Shown: positions 60,393-64,000 of the stretch, piece by piece
Position numbering within the stretch: the first letter of the stretch is position 1
How the letters are laid out: the number at the start of each line of letters is the position of its first letter
From: Neckera pumila
Lineage: Eukaryota > Streptophyta > Bryopsida > Hypnales > Neckeraceae
DNA length: 64,000 bases
Reading direction: 5' to 3'
Assembly: GCA_963969595.1 (NCBI GenBank)
Contig: OZ018408.1
Location: forward strand, 51,709,022 to 51,773,021
The notes under the pieces: model-generated
The model's input: only the letters and a program-made list of their open reading frames with translations
The model's database searches: none
Told to the model about the DNA's origin: nothing
Made by a program: the position numbers and the translations under genes

Positions 60393-61328
60393 ATACATCC
60401 ATGCATTTGGGTTGAAGGACTTACTTCAATAAGAATGAGTAGCAACAATGGGGATGGGAGTAAAATTGTTCTGGAATTCTGGGTATTGCCAATTAGTTTA
60501 CTAACTTGTTGAACATTGTTACACTCCAGTGCCAAATCACGGTGAAAGCGTTCTGGCACGTGCCTTATAAGTTTGTACTTGATCGCTTAATCTTGGGAAC
60601 TGTGTGGATTCCACTTTCCTCACTGCATTTTAAAATTTATTTCATTGACAAGTCGGCACTTCATCCAATTCGCCTGCAACAACAAAGCATCACTGATTGC
60701 GAAGGAGGGATCGATCCTTCAAACCTCGACGAAGAAACAGATCAACGCTTTCACTATTCGACTCGCAACTTTCAATCAAAATTGTTAAGAGCAAAATAAG
60801 GTAATTTTATGTTTTGCTTTCATCAAAAAATGGCTGTCGATCAACACTTCACACTATCTAGTCGCATAACATTCTTGAACAGATCGAGCTCAACTCATCC
60901 TCTTTAGAAATCTTTATTGCACATAACTACAGAAACCGTTTTTGAATCCAAAACTTCCGCCCGTAGCCATTTGATCCTCTATCCTTCTCATCATTGTAGA
61001 CGTAATCTTCCACTTCAGCTTCAGAATGATTTCTTCAAAAAGACAGTCGATCTTCCAACCGGTTCAAGAATGTAATGCAGTGGGCTACAAAATGCGCAGC
61101 CACAACAGAAGAAAACGCTTATTACTAAACGACTAAATCCAAACTGCCGGTGCCATGCATCCACGCTGCAAGACATGAGGACCCATCACAATGCAAGTGG
61201 GTTGCTGATTGAACGCAGCCACACTAACCGCCCGCCATCTCGACTGGTACAACAATCAATCCATTGAGTTAATCGTGTTGCAAAAATAGGCTTCAGTACC
61301 AGGCTTTAGAAACAGGCTGGGACAAGTT
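60393..61328. other. Intergenic and pectate lyase 3' flank
   Basis: No gene is supported; a 97-codon plus-strand frame at 60506-60799 has no recognisable domain. The part nearest 61328 is the probable 3' untranslated region of the minus-strand pectate lyase gene. Confidence 0.4.
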
Positions 61329-63029
61329 TCAGCAGCGCGCCCGTTGGCGGCACACAAGCGGTCCTGCGCTTCTCACCATGCGCGCCACCATGCTCGCTGG
61401 TCTTACGGTGGCGCTCGCCGTCTTCGAATAGCTTTGGCTGGTCCAGTGCATAGGCACACTAGTGAAGAAAGATCCCCCAAGGAATCGATCTCCCTCCGAC
61501 CTCCAGTTCCAGTTCTTCGGCCCCCCAAACTTGGAACCCCCGTCATCAATCCTCTGCGTCACTTGCTTCTTGCCTCTCGCAGGGTTGAAGATGTTCCCTT
61601 GACAGAGAATGGTTGGCCCTTCGCTTCCCCCAATGGCGTAGTTCGACCAGCCAGACGTGTAATCGTTGTTCAACACATGGACATTTCCGAATCGCACTCG
61701 CGGCATGCGCTGCACTAGCCCAGGGCCGAAAATGTTGTAGGCCACTGTCACGTACATGTTTCTGTCTATGGTGTCTGTTTTCCTCCCCCCCAAAAGCATC
61801 ACCTTGTCGTGCTGCGTGAAGTAGTTGTTGGTAATGGAGACCGCTGTGGAGCCGTGGATAACGTCCAGGAGTCCATCCGCCGCGCGCGCGAGGTAGCAAT
61901 GATCGATCCAAACGTTTTTCGACGCGAAGATTGAGATCGCGTCGCCGTCGCAGCGGCCGCGCTTCCCGACGTGACTGGTGGACGACATGATGCGTCCGGG
62001 ACCGGTTGGCTTGATGTCCGTGATGGTGATCCCGTGGACAACGACGTTGTTGACGTTCTGGATGGTGAGGCCGCCGCCGCCCTTAATGCTGACGCGCACG
62101 CCGCGGCCGTCGATGGTCTTGTAGCTGGTGATCATGAGCTCGTTCTTGAGCTTGATGGTCATGCTGTACGCGAAGGTGATCCAGAGCGGGCCAGGGCGGG
62201 TGACGGCGTAGCGCAGCGTGCCGCGCGCGGGGTTGGCAGGGTTGTCGTCGCGAGCTGAGGTGACGACATAGATTCGACCGTTCTTGCCGCCAATGGCGCT
62301 CCGTCCGAAACCGACTGCGCAATTGGCGAGGCGTTGGCGGTGGGAAGCCCAGGTGGGATCGCAGCGCCAGCAGTCGTCCACGGGGTTGCCGGTGGAGCAG
62401 CCGGTTGACGCCAGGGACAAATCGCCAAGCTCTGCATCCGAAGAATCCCTGAAGCACAAAAACAAACGTTCGTAGCTTGTCAGAAAAATAAGGAATAAAT
62501 TTAGCGTCACTAGCCCGTACTTGACGTCCGTAACTGACTATTCATTCACGCCACCGTTAAAACAGGTTGGCGTTATTCCTCGATCGAGATGTACGTACAT
62601 CCAATTTAGGAATTGGAAAACGAAGAATTGAAAGGGTACTCACTCTGTAGTGGAACCGTCCTCAACCACATCAAACCCGTCCTCGTCGACCAAAGTGGAA
62701 TTCGTTCCATCAGCATCTGTTGCGAAAACAACACTTTCGGGATCCTCTTCTTCAACTGTCTCGGTAGCGGTTGTTTCGTCCTCAGGTGCTTCTGCAAATG
62801 AGCTCTCATCCACAGTCGTTTCTGAATCGTCAGCAGGAGCAGGAACTTCAGACCAGAAGCTCTCAGCAACTGTGTCATCATCCGACGGAGCCTCTGCTGT
62901 CGCCTCGTCGGTGTCGAATTTGAACGTGATGGAATCCGTCGACCCGTACGTTTCAGCAACAACGTCCTGAAAGTGGACCACGGCAAAAACAAACAGCAGC
63001 CCGAGCATCAACATTGCTGACTTCGCCAT
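61329..63029 (-). CDS. Pectate lyase (PL1 family), two exons, 501 aa, acidic N-terminal extension
   Basis: It cleaves de-esterified homogalacturonan in the wall by Ca2+-dependent beta-elimination. Exon 1 is 63029-62644 and exon 2 is 62448-61329; donor ACAGA|GTGAGT, acceptor CTTCAG|GGATTC. Residues 1-25 are a signal peptide (MLMLGLLFVFAVVHF). Residues ~26-130 are strongly acidic, Asp/Glu/Thr-rich with no Cys, and are not part of the PL1 fold. The catalytic domain begins with NPVDDCWRCDP (~150). DGDAISIF (~296) and ADGLLDVIHGST (~319) carry Ca2+-binding acidic residues. WIDHC is at 309-313. VQRMPRVRFG (374-383) holds the catalytic Arg. NNDYTSGWSNYAIGGS and a Cys-rich end (GPLVCRQRARC) complete the fold. 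Exon 2 is much more GC-rich than the flanking DNA. Confidence 0.92.
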
Positions 63030-63924
63030 CTCGCTCAGAGATGAGGACCCAATTCAAAGCTAAACCCAAGCACGGATCCCAAGACTCTAGAACAGTATGC
63101 CCAACCTTTGAGAAGTTGCATGAACTAGATTTATCCTGCAACTGCAATTTGTGGCTGCCTGTAGCGGCGGGCGTTGAAGGCTGTAATGCATTGGGAAGTC
63201 AATATATACAAGTCCAGTATCCACCTAATGATAGCCATCCTAAGACAATCCGCAAAACCGGTAATCCCGATAGCAAAGGTTCCCACAGTGCAGGGCGGGC
63301 ATCCAGCGGCGAGGAGGTTCCCATCGGAGTTCGATCAGGTAGACGTCGACGATCGATGCTTGGAGCGGTGTCGACGTAATTTCAGGAAAGGCCCGCCCTA
63401 TGATCGGCAGTTACCGTCCCCCTTCGTGTAGAAACCGCGAGAATAATCCGTTGCATTTTCAAACCCCAGGATGAAAGTCATGAAACACAGTCAAAGTGAG
63501 CCTAACCTTTCTAACTACAGTCTCCTTATTGGCAATATCTAGAGTAGGTAGTTCAACATGGGAATCGAAGGAGAATATTAGCCGGCGAAGCTCCGAAACT
63601 GCCTAGGTCTCCGCTGCCAAAGTGTGCAGGTGCTGCAGTAATAGCCAGGGGTCTCTAGAAATAGGTGAGCTGCAGGAGGTCAGCGCCACGGAAGTGGGTG
63701 CACTAATCTCGCATTCTAGCAGCGCCACGGCTGCCTCCGCGATCCTTTCGATCATCGTCGTCCGGCAATAGTCGCCTAATTCGTCGTGCGTGTCTGCATG
63801 CATGGGCTTGGTTTCCGCCACTGCTTACAAACTATGGTGCCTTTGGTTACTTTTCTTTTAAATTCTATTGTTTTCCTTAGCACACAGAGAATGAGAGAAA
63901 CATTTCAAAGGCGAAACGTTAACG
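63030..63924 (-). promoter_or_regulatory. Upstream region of the pectate lyase gene
   Basis: Relatively GC-rich 5' flank of a minus-strand gene. CAATATATACAAG near 63200 reads TATATATT on the minus strand and is the best TATA-box candidate, about 170 bp upstream of the start codon. Other frames here are incoherent. Confidence 0.4.
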
Positions 63925-64000
63925 GATATTCATTAAAATGGCGGTATTCTTCCGCCATCTTTCCATGTATTTTCTAGGACTGGTATAGATTTCAGACCAC
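63925..64000. mobile_element. Left end of a second family D MITE (D2), cut by the window edge
   Basis: ATTAAAATGGCGGTATTCTT matches the left terminal repeat of D1 (27744), and GGTATAGATTTCAGAC matches its internal motif. The rest lies outside the window. Confidence 0.65.

Noticed and set aside
61344..62475. Several 60-125-codon frames on both strands over the pectate lyase exon 2
   Set aside because: All are shadows of the GC-rich PL1 coding exon, which alone carries family motifs.

Overview
This window is nuclear DNA of a land plant. Five things point that way: GT-AG introns, a LONELY GUY (LOG) cytokinin-activation gene, a secreted plant-type family-35 beta-galactosidase, an arabinogalactan-type cell-wall protein and a plant PL1 pectate lyase. 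Long AT-rich spacers full of small inverted-repeat transposons and an old L1-type retroelement suggest a fairly large, transposon-rich genome. A seed-free plant (lycophyte, fern or bryophyte) is my guess, but nothing in the sequence fixes the lineage. I saw no bacterial, organellar or CRISPR features and recognised no rRNA or tRNA gene.

Layout. 1-3 kb: one unrecognised ORF (minus strand). 3.0-3.8 kb: a MITE with a clean TTA duplication, containing SINE-like repeats. 5-6.5 kb: a decayed pogo/Tigger-like transposase. 8.6-15.3 kb: a dead L1-type LINE on the minus strand, interrupted by a MITE. 16-17.7 kb: a membrane-anchored AGP-like gene. 19-22 kb: MITEs. 24.2-26 kb: LOG gene, six exons. 27.7-28.1 kb: another MITE family. 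31.4-36.4 kb: two decayed coding regions of unknown type, facing each other; the minus one starts with a coiled coil and looks mobile-element-derived. 37-42.7 kb: dense nested MITEs, including a near-perfect hairpin. 45.2-52.9 kb: intact beta-galactosidase of the BGAL17 type, minus strand, 19 exons. 53.8-60.4 kb: more MITEs and two very large palindromes. 61.3-63.0 kb: pectate lyase, minus strand, two exons.

The four intact genes share a theme without being a cluster. Three act at the cell wall (AGP, beta-galactosidase, pectate lyase) and one makes active cytokinin. They lie 7-20 kb apart in transposon debris on both strands, so shared control is not implied.

The most distinctive content is the small-transposon landscape. 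Family A (at least eight copies) has ends ATTAGAGAAAATTT. Family B has ends CYCCTAAAGGACC and every complete copy is bounded by TTAA, the target signature of piggyBac elements. Family C has TTA duplications (PIF/Harbinger type), and family D has ends GTTAAAATGGCGG. Several copies form hairpins with arms of about 95 to 650 bp, good candidates for small-RNA sources. All family identifications are by eye; no database search or alignment was run.
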